Below are positions 36,052 to 45,000 of a stretch of 64,000 bases of DNA, in pieces (positions within the stretch are counted from its first letter, which is position 1; each line of letters begins with the position of its first letter). This stretch comes from Alteromonas pelagimontana (GTDB taxonomy: Bacteria > Pseudomonadota > Gammaproteobacteria > Enterobacterales > Alteromonadaceae): contig NZ_CP052766.1 of the NCBI RefSeq assembly GCF_002499975.2, positions 1,612,001 through 1,676,000 on the forward strand. The letters run 5' to 3'. The notes under the pieces were generated by a model. The model did no database searches. It saw nothing but the letters and a program-made list of their open reading frames with translations, and was not told where the DNA came from. The translations under genes were made by a program, and so were the position numbers.

Positions 36052-37182
36052 ATGAAGATGCGCATAATGCACCTTGAATTCGGAAGACGCGCTCACGGAG
36101 GAGCAAAGCAGGTCATTTTATTGATTAACGCGCTTTCAGAAGATGATTTTGAACACATTCTGGTGTGTCAGGAATCCAGCGAACTGGCTACGTTAACGTT
36201 GAAAAACTGCAAGACTTTGCCCATTCCATTTGGAGGTGCGCTGGATATTACCAGCGTGTACAGAGTGCGGGATATTATTGAAGAACATAAACCTGACATT
36301 GTTCACGTGCATAGCCGCCGGGGGGGCGATTTATGGGGCGCGTTGGCCGCTAAAATTTCTGGTATTCCCGCTATTTGCACCCGCCGCGCAGACGATCCTG
36401 AAAGCCTGCTGGCTAAATTTAAATATAGTCACTTTCAGGCTGTGGTGAGTGTGTCTCACGGTGTACAGGAGGTAGTAAAAAATCACTGTCCGGAGAATAT
36501 ATCGCAGCACATTATCCCCTTCTGCGTCCAAGAGAAGGAATTTACCCACTCACCCAATCGCAATTGGTTAAATAAAAAATACAATATTCCGGCGCATCAT
36601 CAGGTAATCGCCAGCTTTGCTCAGTTGTCTCCCCGCAAAGGGCAAGCGGATATTATTGTTTCTATGCCCGATATCCTTGCAGAAAATCCTGATATCACCT
36701 GTTTACTCTTTGGCAGAGGAAGGCAGAAGGAAAATTACCAGACGCTTATCGACCGCTACCAGTTAAACGACCACGTTAAATTATGCGGGTTTACCAAACA
36801 TGTTAATCGTATTTTACCGAACATTGATGTGGTACTGCATCCGGTGTATGCCGAAGGTTTGGGCGTCACCGTGCTACAGGCAGCGGTATGTAAACGTCCC
36901 ATAATTACCACTCCGGTAGGCGGTATTCCGGACATCATCGAGCATGAAAAAAGCGGTTTGATGATCATGCCAGGCGACTTTGGCCAGCTTAAGGATGCTG
37001 TGCTGCGGCTTTTGCAGGATAAAGCACTCGCCGAGAAGGTTGGGAATCACGCCTACCAACATGTAACCCGCAGTTTTACGCCTGAAGCCATGGCGAAAAA
37101 ATACGCTTCCCTCTACCAATCCCTTTTCACGCAGGAGACCCCCGACGTCGCACATGTAGATGAAGATCAAAGCAAATATTGA
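36052..37182 (+). CDS. Glycosyltransferase family 4
   Basis: A 376-aa GT-B glycosyltransferase. The N-terminal Gly-rich GRRAHGGAKQVILLINAL and the HSRRGGDLWGALAA region fit the GT4 family; the donor-binding domain has SFAQLSPRKGQADIIV and the motif HPVYAEGLGVTVLQAAVCKR with GLGVTVLQA around the conserved Glu (EGLG...), then PVGGIPDIIEHEKSGLMI. These enzymes act in the cytoplasm in LPS core, capsule or O-antigen synthesis. Its 3' end overlaps the 3' end of the convergent GT9 gene by 16 bp. Near waaA, so a core or surface-glycan role is likely; acceptor unknown. Confidence 0.88.
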   Translation: MKMRIMHLEFGRRAHGGAKQVILLINALSEDDFEHILVCQESSELATLTLKNCKTLPIPFGGALDITSVYRVRDIIEEHKPDIVHVHSRRGGDLWGALAAKISGIPAICTRRADDPESLLAKFKYSHFQAVVSVSHGVQEVVKNHCPENISQHIIPFCVQEKEFTHSPNRNWLNKKYNIPAHHQVIASFAQLSPRKGQADIIVSMPDILAENPDITCLLFGRGRQKENYQTLIDRYQLNDHVKLCGFTKHVNRILPNIDVVLHPVYAEGLGVTVLQAAVCKRPIITTPVGGIPDIIEHEKSGLMIMPGDFGQLKDAVLRLLQDKALAEKVGNHAYQHVTRSFTPEAMAKKYASLYQSLFTQETPDVAHVDEDQSKY

Positions 37183-38246
37183 AGACACGCATTGGTGACG
37201 TCACTCACACTAATCTCGTCAACATAGGTAGGCGAAAATAAAGCTTTTTGGGCACTCGGTGGACACCAGTTCGAGGTTTTTTGGCGCATTAATGCCACTA
37301 GCGGAGTACCTACTGCTGCGGCGAAATGGATAATTGCTGTTTCAACGCTCAATACACCATCTACTTTGTCAACTAATGCCGATAATTCGTCTACGCCTGT
37401 TTGCGAGGTGAAACACACACAGGGTATTCCTTTGCCAGCATGCAATTGATTTACTTGTGCCTCTACCTCATCCACAAGATGTGGCGGTGTATTAACAATA
37501 AACAAGCAACCCGGCTTTTGGCGATACAAACGCTCAAGAACATCTGCCATTTTCTTCCACGGATAGTCCCGTTTCGGTGTGGTGGAAACAGCATTTACCA
37601 TTAACGCCATACGGGTATTAAAGCGAGCGTGCCATTCTTTCAGTTGTACTGCCACCTTTTTGGCGCTGGTTTCGGGGATCTTCAACGGGCTCAATTCTGT
37701 TACCGGATGAATTCCGGTAAGCTGGCGGAACAAATCACCATAGTACTGTAGCACGTAGGTTTTACGGGTTTTGGCTGTATCCTGAATGCAGAGATCAAGG
37801 TGCCGAAAAAACCAGTGACGCACCGGGCTCCACGCCGCATCTTCCACCACGCCAGCACAATACGCATTTTCACCGCCAATCCGTCTGGCATAATAGGCAA
37901 AGCGATAGCTTCTTGCTGTACCAATAAACAGAACAATGTCGTACTGCTTTTCCTTTGCCTGCCTGAACTGAGCCAGTCGCTCTTGTCGGCAGCTAACGAG
38001 AGGGTAAAACGCATCAATAAATGGCTCCGTTTTTAGCCACTCAGACATAATATCGTTGCGACCCTGCTGCCAGGACTTTCCTACCCGTCTAAAGTCATCA
38101 AACCAAACGTCTAAGACGATATGAGGAAAGGCTTCTTTCAGTTGCTGCAAAAATGTGCGTTGATAGAGATAGTCTCCCAGGGCAAGATGACTCATGTATA
38201 GCACCCGCCTGGCATTGCGGAACCGGTCGATGAGAGCGGGCATCAT
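37167..38246 (-). CDS. Glycosyltransferase family 9 (heptosyltransferase-like)
   Basis: A 359-aa GT9-like enzyme. The N-terminal RRVLYMSHLALGDYLYQRTFLQ is the ADP-heptose-binding-type pattern (G-D-x-L), and the C-terminal half has ALMVNAVSTTPKRDYPWKKM and VDGVLSVETAIIHFAAAVGTPLVALM, characteristic of heptosyltransferases (the D-T-x-x-x-H motif reads VETAIIHFA here, so the first Asp is replaced by Glu). I chose ATG 38246, which is separated from the stop of the upstream Wzi-like gene by only 1 bp (TAATATG), so translation is probably coupled. The frame extends another 14 codons upstream into that gene, which is less likely. Confidence 0.8.
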   Translation of the reverse strand: MMPALIDRFRNARRVLYMSHLALGDYLYQRTFLQQLKEAFPHIVLDVWFDDFRRVGKSWQQGRNDIMSEWLKTEPFIDAFYPLVSCRQERLAQFRQAKEKQYDIVLFIGTARSYRFAYYARRIGGENAYCAGVVEDAAWSPVRHWFFRHLDLCIQDTAKTRKTYVLQYYGDLFRQLTGIHPVTELSPLKIPETSAKKVAVQLKEWHARFNTRMALMVNAVSTTPKRDYPWKKMADVLERLYRQKPGCLFIVNTPPHLVDEVEAQVNQLHAGKGIPCVCFTSQTGVDELSALVDKVDGVLSVETAIIHFAAAVGTPLVALMRQKTSNWCPPSAQKALFSPTYVDEISVSDVTNACLQYLL

Positions 38247-38247
38247 A

Positions 38248-39717
38248 TTACCAAAAATAGGAGAGTTGTAACGCACTTTGGTTTTCACCTAATGTGCTTT
38301 TGCCAAATAACACGCCTACTCCGATTTCTCCATATGGTGTGATTTGGGTGTAATCAAGCTGAATCTGGTAGCCTGTTTCGTAATTTTCTACAGCCGCCTC
38401 TGCGTCAGCCTGAATCAGCGATACCACCGTTTCTATTCGGCGGATTGGATCGATTTGCCAGTCAATGCCAAGGGTGTCTACCGACGCTTTCGGTGAGGTC
38501 CCTTCCAGCCGCTGCTCTGCCGCCCATTGGCCCATAATGACTCCCGCATTGGTGTAGCCCGCTGGATACAAATGATGTACGTACCATTTTGTTGCCCACT
38601 GATTATGCTCCAAACGTAAGGACACGGAATCAGTTAAAGCAGGCAGATAAATTCCAAAAGAGAGTGACTGGTTGCCCAGGCTGTAATTTGACTCGCCCAC
38701 GGTATCTTCACCGCCCAATTCGCCATACAGTTGAAAAGGCGTTCCCCAATCGAGATTAAATACAGTTGTCACTGATGCCTGCTGGTTGCCAAACTCATAG
38801 TTAGGATCATTGGTTTCGATATCTCCAACATTATCTTTGCCAGCTGGGTTCAGCAGTGCTTCAAACACATCGCCAAAGGAGAAACTTCTCGCTCCGCCAC
38901 CAAATTGAAGGGTTCGGTTGATTCCAATAGACCAAAAATCCAGCGGTGAAAAGCTAAGGTGAATGCCGCCGTGACGCGGACTGCCGTGATAATAATTTTC
39001 ACCGAGCCGGATTTCCTCAACCTCTTCCAGCTTAGCGTAAAAAATTTCGTAGCGTATGTCCCAGCTTGTAATGGGGGAAGCGTTGCTAAATGTAACAGAA
39101 GGTGAGGTCTTGGCGTGTGTACTCACTAACATTGAAGAATACTTAAAAGGTGAAAACCAGTGTTCCCGATAGCCCGCTTCTAGCTGGATATATTCCATTC
39201 CTACGGTAACGTAAGTGTTGGTGTGACGAAAGTCAGCGTGTTCACTAAAAGTACCGCCAGCCGATACCAGCAAGTAGTCGGAAGGCTGATAAAAGCCCGA
39301 GGCTCCAAACGAATAGCTGTCACTAAAAAAGCCTCCTCGCGTGTTCGGCCGTAACATGTCTCCTGAGTCGGCGACAGCTACCGTTGCATTAACATCAGTG
39401 ATACCCGCAGCTTTCTGGTACTTCTGTAAGTATAGGTCTAATTCATTAAATAATTGAAGATAGTTGCTCTCTATTTGCTTTACGCGCCGCTCAAGCTCTA
39501 CCACTTTGTAGGGTTTTGTCAGCGGCGGTCCGCTGGTGATGGCCATCAGTTTATCAATTTGGGCTTCGACGCGTGGATGCACCTGTAAAGGCAAATTAGC
39601 GGAGACACCTTTGGCAAGGGCCGTCTCAGTAAAGCACATAAACGCTAAGCCAATGGCTAGCGCTACTTGATAATGATTAGGAACCGCTAACAAATTTTTA
39701 ATCCTGAAGTTCTTCAC
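38248..39717 (-). CDS. Outer membrane beta-barrel, capsule assembly Wzi-like
   Basis: About 489 aa. After a signal peptide (YQVALAIGLAFMCFTETALA, cleavage after ALA) and a helical segment (VVELERRVKQIESNYLQLF), the rest alternates aromatic beta-strands to a C-terminal Trp (ALQLSYFW), typical of an outer-membrane barrel. The region EAGYREHWFSPFKYSSMLVS followed by PSVTFSNASPIT matches the Wzi pattern, where the protein anchors capsular polysaccharide at the surface. The start is uncertain: GTG at 39717 begins shortly before the signal peptide; TTG at 39786 is an alternative. It is the first gene of a minus-strand unit with the GT9 gene (1-bp gap), which suggests a shared surface-glycan role. 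Confidence 0.75.
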   Translation of the reverse strand: MKNFRIKNLLAVPNHYQVALAIGLAFMCFTETALAKGVSANLPLQVHPRVEAQIDKLMAITSGPPLTKPYKVVELERRVKQIESNYLQLFNELDLYLQKYQKAAGITDVNATVAVADSGDMLRPNTRGGFFSDSYSFGASGFYQPSDYLLVSAGGTFSEHADFRHTNTYVTVGMEYIQLEAGYREHWFSPFKYSSMLVSTHAKTSPSVTFSNASPITSWDIRYEIFYAKLEEVEEIRLGENYYHGSPRHGGIHLSFSPLDFWSIGINRTLQFGGGARSFSFGDVFEALLNPAGKDNVGDIETNDPNYEFGNQQASVTTVFNLDWGTPFQLYGELGGEDTVGESNYSLGNQSLSFGIYLPALTDSVSLRLEHNQWATKWYVHHLYPAGYTNAGVIMGQWAAEQRLEGTSPKASVDTLGIDWQIDPIRRIETVVSLIQADAEAAVENYETGYQIQLDYTQITPYGEIGVGVLFGKSTLGENQSALQLSYFW

Positions 39718-40200
39718 GTTACGAATGTCAAAAGCGGTCGAGCACGCCGTTTGTTTGGCAAGGATATCATTGTAGTTATGCAGCAAGATGTAGATATTTG
39801 TAACCGGATAAGGCAGAAGAGGTGCTGCTTACGGGCAAGCAGAATAATAGCGGTGTCCGGCGAACACAGATGAGCACTCAGAACAGGGAGAGCTCGCGAA
39901 TAATTTTTAACAATAAACGACGGTTTCTTGGCCGAATTCTGAAGCAAAGAAACTCCAGCAGAGCCATCAGAGATGACTATACAGCATCTGGGTAAGAAAT
40001 TTTTGATGACTTCTTAAGGCTGCTGGCTCCTTTCAGGCGCAATGATTTTAGGTCGGCTTGAATACTTTACCGTTCTTGCACTGTTCTTTCCAGCTTTCTG
40101 GCGTTATTAGCAGTAGTTTTTACGCTGACAGTTAATTCTTCTCGACAAGGAAAATAGCGATTAGCTGTTAGCGTAGCGAGGCCTGCAGCCTCGCCCTACC
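39718..40200. other. Intergenic region between mscS-type and Wzi-like genes
   Basis: About 480 bp. A hairpin GCGAGGC (40176-40182)/GCCTCGC (40188-40194) with loop CTGCA lies 6 bp from the channel gene stop, but has no T-run on either side, so it is a weak terminator candidate. No gene supported. Confidence 0.4.
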
Positions 40201-41040
40201 CTATTGCGCAGCCGATTCTGCGTCGTGCCGGATAATATGTAAATCCCGTTGCGGAAAAGGAATGGAAAGCCCTTTGCTCTCAATCTTATCTTTAATTGTG
40301 CGTTGGAACTTCCAGTATATTTCCCAGAAATCGACGGTATTCGCCCACGCCCGTAACTGAAGGTTGACGGAACTATCAGCCAAAGTATGCACAATAAACT
40401 GAGGCTCTGGAGTGGTCAGTAAGCGGCTCTCTTCTTCAACCATCTCCCGCAAAGCAAGCAGCCCCTGTTCAATTGAATCACCGTAAGAAATTCCTACTGT
40501 GATGTCCATTCGTCGCCGCGTGTTTCTACTGAAATTTTTGATTGTACTGGCCCATACCGTGCTGTTAGGCATGGAAATGAACAAGCCGTCTACGGTTTCA
40601 AGATGAGTGGTAAACAAACCCAAATCGGTTACGCTGCCAGAGAATCCGGAGACTTCTACAAATTCAGTCTTTTTAAGCGGCTTTAAGAACAACAGCATCA
40701 CTCCTGCAGCAACGTTGCTTAAGGTATCTTTTAGCGCCAGACCGATAGCCAAACCCGCCGCCCCCACCAACGCCACTAAGCTGGCGGTATTGACGCCAAA
40801 GAGATCCAGAATAATGACCAGAGCAATAAGATAAACTACGTATCCTGCTAGAGACATCAGCAGTTTACTAATGATTTCATCGTGTTTACTCAGGCGGAAT
40901 ACCGCTTTATAAACTGCCTGCTTTAAAATTTTAGCGCCAATACTTGCTGCTAAAAGAATAACTACCGTAAGCAAAGCATTTTTTGCTAGCGCAATAAGTT
41001 GCAACTGATGCTCGGTAAAAAATTCGATAATACTATTCAT
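40201..41040 (-). CDS. Small-conductance mechanosensitive channel, MscS family
   Basis: A 279-aa inner-membrane channel opened by membrane tension, protecting from osmotic downshock. Three membrane segments (LIALAKNALLTVVILLAAS, LLMSLAGYVVYLIALVIILD, and the pore helix region VALVGAAGLAIGLALKDTLS with the Gly/Ala pattern typical of TM3) precede the cytoplasmic beta domain starting FLKPLKKTEFVEV. Length matches E. coli MscS (286 aa). ATG 41040 follows TTAGGAAATAGT; an ATG seven codons earlier lacks such a site. It is transcribed alone on the minus strand. Firm call. Confidence 0.92.
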   Translation of the reverse strand: MNSIIEFFTEHQLQLIALAKNALLTVVILLAASIGAKILKQAVYKAVFRLSKHDEIISKLLMSLAGYVVYLIALVIILDLFGVNTASLVALVGAAGLAIGLALKDTLSNVAAGVMLLFLKPLKKTEFVEVSGFSGSVTDLGLFTTHLETVDGLFISMPNSTVWASTIKNFSRNTRRRMDITVGISYGDSIEQGLLALREMVEEESRLLTTPEPQFIVHTLADSSVNLQLRAWANTVDFWEIYWKFQRTIKDKIESKGLSIPFPQRDLHIIRHDAESAAQ

Positions 41041-41348
41041 ACTATTTCCTAACATTTCCATACCATGTGCAGTGGTTTTGTAGTTGTAATTACTTCACAT
41101 CTGGTTGGGGAACGCGCATTATTAACGTCACCGACTATTTCTTAGTCTTCATAGCTTAAGCTTTAAGCCTTGCTGGCCGCTTTTTTTAGAATCTTACTCT
41201 GGTCATCTTTCTCCGCCTTCAACTGTAGCGATACCTTTCTGCCTTGAAACCGCTGACCCTCGACCTGATTGTGGTACAGGTATGTGACAAAAAATCGCTC
41301 TTCGGATATTTCTTCGAGTTTTTCAAAATATTTTCGAAAGCGCGCTGG

Positions 41349-42320
41349 CTACAATAGTAACTGATAAGCAAGAAAGCCGTTGTAGGCGATATACGCGCTC
41401 ACAAGCAAGCCGCCTTCCCACCGGTTGATTCGCCCCTGTTTGCCAAAACCGTAAGCCATTAGCAGCATACCAATGGTAAGCGCAAACATCACTGCCCAGT
41501 CACGGCTTAAAACACCTGCGGATAATTGGTTTATAGGCTCAATAGCGCCAGCAATGCCTACAACTGCGAGAATATTAAACATGTTAGAACCGACTACGTT
41601 ACCAATGGCTATATCGTGCTCGCCTTTACGCGCAGCGATTATGGATGCCGCCAGTTCAGGTAAAGATGTGCCCAGAGCTACAATAGTAAGACCGATAATC
41701 AGGTCGCTCACACCCAACGCGGAAGCAATTTCCACAGCGCCCCAAACCAGCAATCGCGAGCTCGCTATTAACACTGCCAGTCCGACAATTAACCACATTA
41801 TTGCTCTTGCTAGCGGCATCTGCTGTTCGCTCATTTCTTGCGAAAACTCGGTTTCTAATGCATCACCGCGGCTACTTAATGCAGAAAAAACCGACCACCC
41901 GATGACGCCAAAAAATCCTGCTAGCAATATCACTGCGTCCATTGACGATAAGTTACCATCCAATAATAAGCCGCCTAAAAGCAGCACGATTAATAGCAGC
42001 AAAGGAAGTTCCTTTTTAACAATTTTCGAATGAACCGCAATAGGGGCGATAACGGCAGTCACGCCGAGAATCAAACTGCTGTTAACGATATTGGAGCCAA
42101 TGGCGTTTCCTAAGGCTAAATCCGGGTTTCCGTCTAATGCTGCTATGGCTGAAACCACCATTTCTGGTGCTGAAGTTCCAAAACCAACGATTACCATACC
42201 AATAAGAAGCGGAGGCAGCCCGGCATGAGACGCTGTCGCTGCAGCTCCGTCTACAAAACGGTCGGCGCTCCAAACCAGCAGAGCGAAGCCTACGATTATT
42301 GCCAATGATGCTAAGAGCAT
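41349..42320 (-). CDS. Calcium/sodium antiporter (CaCA family, YrbG-like)
   Basis: A 323-aa exchanger with two internally repeated halves. The alpha-repeats are seen as VGFGTSAPEMVVSAIAAL with LGNAIGSNIVNSSLILGV in the first half, and VALGTSLPELAASIIAAR with IGNVVGSNMFNILAVVGI in the second; the GTSxPE motifs carry ion-binding acidic residues. About ten membrane segments. Family members exchange Ca2+ for Na+ or H+. It is separated from the MscS gene by about 300 bp and has its own promoter region upstream. Confidence 0.93.
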   Translation of the reverse strand: MLLASLAIIVGFALLVWSADRFVDGAAATASHAGLPPLLIGMVIVGFGTSAPEMVVSAIAALDGNPDLALGNAIGSNIVNSSLILGVTAVIAPIAVHSKIVKKELPLLLLIVLLLGGLLLDGNLSSMDAVILLAGFFGVIGWSVFSALSSRGDALETEFSQEMSEQQMPLARAIMWLIVGLAVLIASSRLLVWGAVEIASALGVSDLIIGLTIVALGTSLPELAASIIAARKGEHDIAIGNVVGSNMFNILAVVGIAGAIEPINQLSAGVLSRDWAVMFALTIGMLLMAYGFGKQGRINRWEGGLLVSAYIAYNGFLAYQLLL

Positions 42321-43008
42321 TATATTTTTTCCTTAATTCTAGTTATTAAAGCCACAGTGCGTGGAGTGATGTAGTTGCTTTGGGTAAGCAATGAGAAAGG
42401 GCGCAGCGTCCCAGGTTGTATATATCAAACGTGTTACAAGCCGAAAAGAAAACCGGCCGGTATGGCTCTGTTTTGTTTTCGGAAGTTATCAAATTGAGAA
42501 ATGTAGGGAAGAGGATGAGAATAAACTGGCGATAGCCGGAACACCCGGTGACAAACAAGCCCAAGGAAGGCATAGGTAAAGGGATAAAATAGAGATGTCG
42601 CACACAATTTCCTTGGGGCAGAAACCAGATCATAAGACACATTTCCATACCTGCCCGATATGAATATATGTCTTAAGTCTTGTCAAAACCAAAAGGCTCG
42701 AAATTGCCACGGACGATCTAGCCCGGAGATTGTTGACAATTTCCTCGCGTGAAGCGAGAGACTACTCCCCTAAGTGCGTCATAATGTACTGGCAAAAGAG
42801 GAACTTATCAAGCACTGGTGGTGCACTCTGGCTTTATGCTCTCCATACTATTATAGGAGTATAGATTTTCAAGCATACCCATTTTAGCTCTTTCCACTCC
42901 CGTCTCAGTAAAAACGATTGCTCATGTAAGCGACATTTTCTTCCTCGCTAGTAAGTGTTAACAGTTTGTTGATATACTCGCGCAACTTGAAACGAAAGGC
43001 GTATTTAC
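42321..43008. other. Intergenic region between divergent transporter genes
   Basis: 688 bp between the calcium antiporter (-) and the TauE-like transporter (+). It holds several weak open frames with no ribosome-binding site and a small hairpin CTCGCGTGAAGCGAG at about 42743-42757. No repeat copy, tRNA or supported gene was seen. Confidence 0.4.
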
Positions 43009-44064
43009 ATGGGCTTGCTGGCTAAACCTAAGCAGTTTTTATGGGTGTGGTTTATATGGTTGGGGCTATTCTATGGCGCATGGCTGTGGCTGGTTGCTGG
43101 TGAAGGTCTGTGGCCTGAGGCTGTGGCTCACTGGCCTATGGCGCTGGCAATGGCAATTGGTAGCTATGCGGCAGGCTCAACCCCAATGGGTGGAGGAACT
43201 GTCGGCTTTCCGGTCCTGGTTCTGCTGTTCGAACTGCCTGCCAGCTTAGGAAGAGATTTCAGCTTTGCCATTCAAGCGATAGGCATGACCAGCGCCAGCA
43301 TCTTTATTTTAGCCCGACGCCAGCCACTAGCTTGGTCAATTTTAAAGGGTGCTATGCTGGGGTCACTTGTGGGCACGCCACTGGGTATTTTCTTCATTGC
43401 GCCTCATGTACCCGAACTGTGGATAAAATTAGTGTTTGCCGTAGTGTGGGCAAGTTTCGGATTATTGCATTTATACCGCCTTAGCGAGATCGCCGGGCAC
43501 AGTGGCATGACAGAATTTAACGAGAATTGGGACTTTCGTTTGGGCTTGTGGATAGGGCTATTGGCAGGCGCTACCATTGCTTCAGTAACTGGGGTGGGAA
43601 TAGATATGGTGTTGTACACCGCGCTGGTATTGATCTGTCGAGCAGACTTGAAAATTGCCATTCCTACCTCTGTAGTGATTATGTCTTTTACCTCCATTCT
43701 TGGTGTAGCGGTAAAAACGCTTCCTGGTCAAGGCTTTCAAGCCGGTGTATTTGAAAACTGGTTGGCAGCAGCACCGGTTGTGGCTTTGGGTGCGCCGCTG
43801 GGGGTATTTATTGTAGCCAGAATTGGTCGTAAACCAACATTACTGGTGGTGGCTACTCTTTGTGTCGGCCAGTTCATTTGGACGTTATTTTCTGAAAGAG
43901 CCTTTCTTGGCCTTACCGGGATGCTTATGGCATTAATAGCAGTGGGTGGTTGTCTCGCTGGATTTGAAAGGTTACGGAAATGGGGTGCCGAATTGGTCGG
44001 TGAATCATCTAACGAATACGGTGGTTCTTCTAAACTTACTGTGGCTGAATCAAAAAGCTCATAA
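43009..44064 (+). CDS. Sulfite exporter TauE/SafE family transporter
   Basis: A 351-aa membrane protein with about eight to nine helices. The first repeat carries YAAGSTPMGGGTVGFPVLVL, the second GATIASVTGVGIDMVLYTAL, and TSVVIMSFTSILGVAVKT and GAPLGVFIVARIGRK are typical of TauE/SafE proteins, which move sulfur- or carbon-containing anions out of or into the cell. It is longer than the usual 250-270 aa because of an extra N-terminal helix and a hydrophilic C-terminal tail. Start ATG 43009 is preceded by AACGAAAGGCG. Stands alone; substrate not visible. Confidence 0.88.
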   Translation: MGLLAKPKQFLWVWFIWLGLFYGAWLWLVAGEGLWPEAVAHWPMALAMAIGSYAAGSTPMGGGTVGFPVLVLLFELPASLGRDFSFAIQAIGMTSASIFILARRQPLAWSILKGAMLGSLVGTPLGIFFIAPHVPELWIKLVFAVVWASFGLLHLYRLSEIAGHSGMTEFNENWDFRLGLWIGLLAGATIASVTGVGIDMVLYTALVLICRADLKIAIPTSVVIMSFTSILGVAVKTLPGQGFQAGVFENWLAAAPVVALGAPLGVFIVARIGRKPTLLVVATLCVGQFIWTLFSERAFLGLTGMLMALIAVGGCLAGFERLRKWGAELVGESSNEYGGSSKLTVAESKSS

Positions 44065-44662
44065 CTAAACTTAGAAGTCTCCATGGATGCGGTGAGACAA
44101 GGCGCGTAAACAAGCGCTTTTTCCATAGCTATAACGTTAAATAGGTCTTTCTCCAGGGTACGCGTACGAATAGAACAGAAATCGTCACACTAAAAATAGT
44201 TATAATTTGCTGTTCACAAATTCATAAAATTATTCTTAACGACTAGATAACTGTTTCGAAGTATGAGTCATAACGAGGACACCATAGAACACGCTGTAAA
44301 CCCTTCCTTGGGCGCTCAGCCGCAGCATCCATGCTGTTGTTGCACAGCGCCTACGGACAGTTCTGAATGATACCCGGTTTTGCCTTTTCATGTGTAGCAC
44401 ACTTACGAACAGCTATTTAGCCAAGCGTAACTCTGTTCCAGCAGGTTGGCTATTACACCTTTAGTCATTGTTCATTCAGCGAAAATTGAAAGGGTCTGTC
44501 ATTTAAAATCATTCACGATCTCTCCCTGATTAACTATACGGACTCAGCATGTCGTGGAAACACATGGATTGGGTGGCGTGAACAAAAAACTGATACTAAA
44601 GTTGAACGTATTCGGGTTCGTTTCGTTATAGTCAGTAAGGCTATTTATTTTGTAAGGTGATC
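44065..44662. other. Intergenic region with repeat family 2
   Basis: 598 bp before the DUF202 gene. It contains the longer copy of repeat family 2 (44243-44420). No gene was supported. Confidence 0.45.
44243..44420 (+). repeat. Dispersed repeat family 2, long copy
   Basis: About 178 bp, matching 14161-14273 at both ends (CGAAGTATGAGTCATA; GGTTTTGCCTTTT; TAGCACAC; GCTATTTAG). The extra internal part contains GGGCGCTCAGCCGCAGCATC and a partial inverted match GCACAGCGCC. It is non-coding. Confidence 0.6.
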
Positions 44663-44917
44663 ATGGCTGAAAATACAGATACGCGAGACCGGTTGGCACT
44701 GGAGCGTACTCGGCTGGCCAATGAACGGACTTTTCTCGCCTATATTCGCACAGGATTATCGCTACTCGCCGCATCTGCGGTCTTGTTTCAATTCTTTTCC
44801 TCATTGGAATCTTATACAGCGATTGCCTGGCTTCTCTCAGTTTGCGGTATTGCCGTTCTGGCTTTTGGTACCTACAGGTTCGTCGCCGTACAGAAGAAGC
44901 TAAATCGCGGCGGATAG
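44663..44917 (+). CDS. DUF202 family small membrane protein
   Basis: An 84-aa protein. A charged N-terminal segment, RLALERTRLANERTFLAYIR, is the DUF202 hallmark (N-E-R-T-F-L-A), followed by two hydrophobic helices (TGLSLLAASAVLFQFF and TAIAWLLSVCGIAVLAFGTY). The family is widespread, also as the membrane part of YidH-type and SPX-VTC proteins, and its function is unknown. TAAGGTG gives a ribosome-binding site for ATG 44663; an in-frame GTG 6 bp earlier would lie too close to it. Confidence 0.85.
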   Translation: MAENTDTRDRLALERTRLANERTFLAYIRTGLSLLAASAVLFQFFSSLESYTAIAWLLSVCGIAVLAFGTYRFVAVQKKLNRGG

Positions 44918-44951
44918 CTGATTCAAATCCGCCACGACTGCGTACGTTAAG

Positions 44952-44976
44952 AGCCGCTTCTTAGATAGAGGCGGCT
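44952..44976. terminator. Possible terminator between DUF202 and GH9 genes
   Basis: AGCCGCTTC (44952-44960) pairs with GAGGCGGCT (44968-44976), one wobble, 7-nt loop. It lies between two convergent genes but lacks a clear T-run. Confidence 0.4.
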
Positions 44977-45000
44977 TCATAGGCTGCCTGTTGCCTGGTG

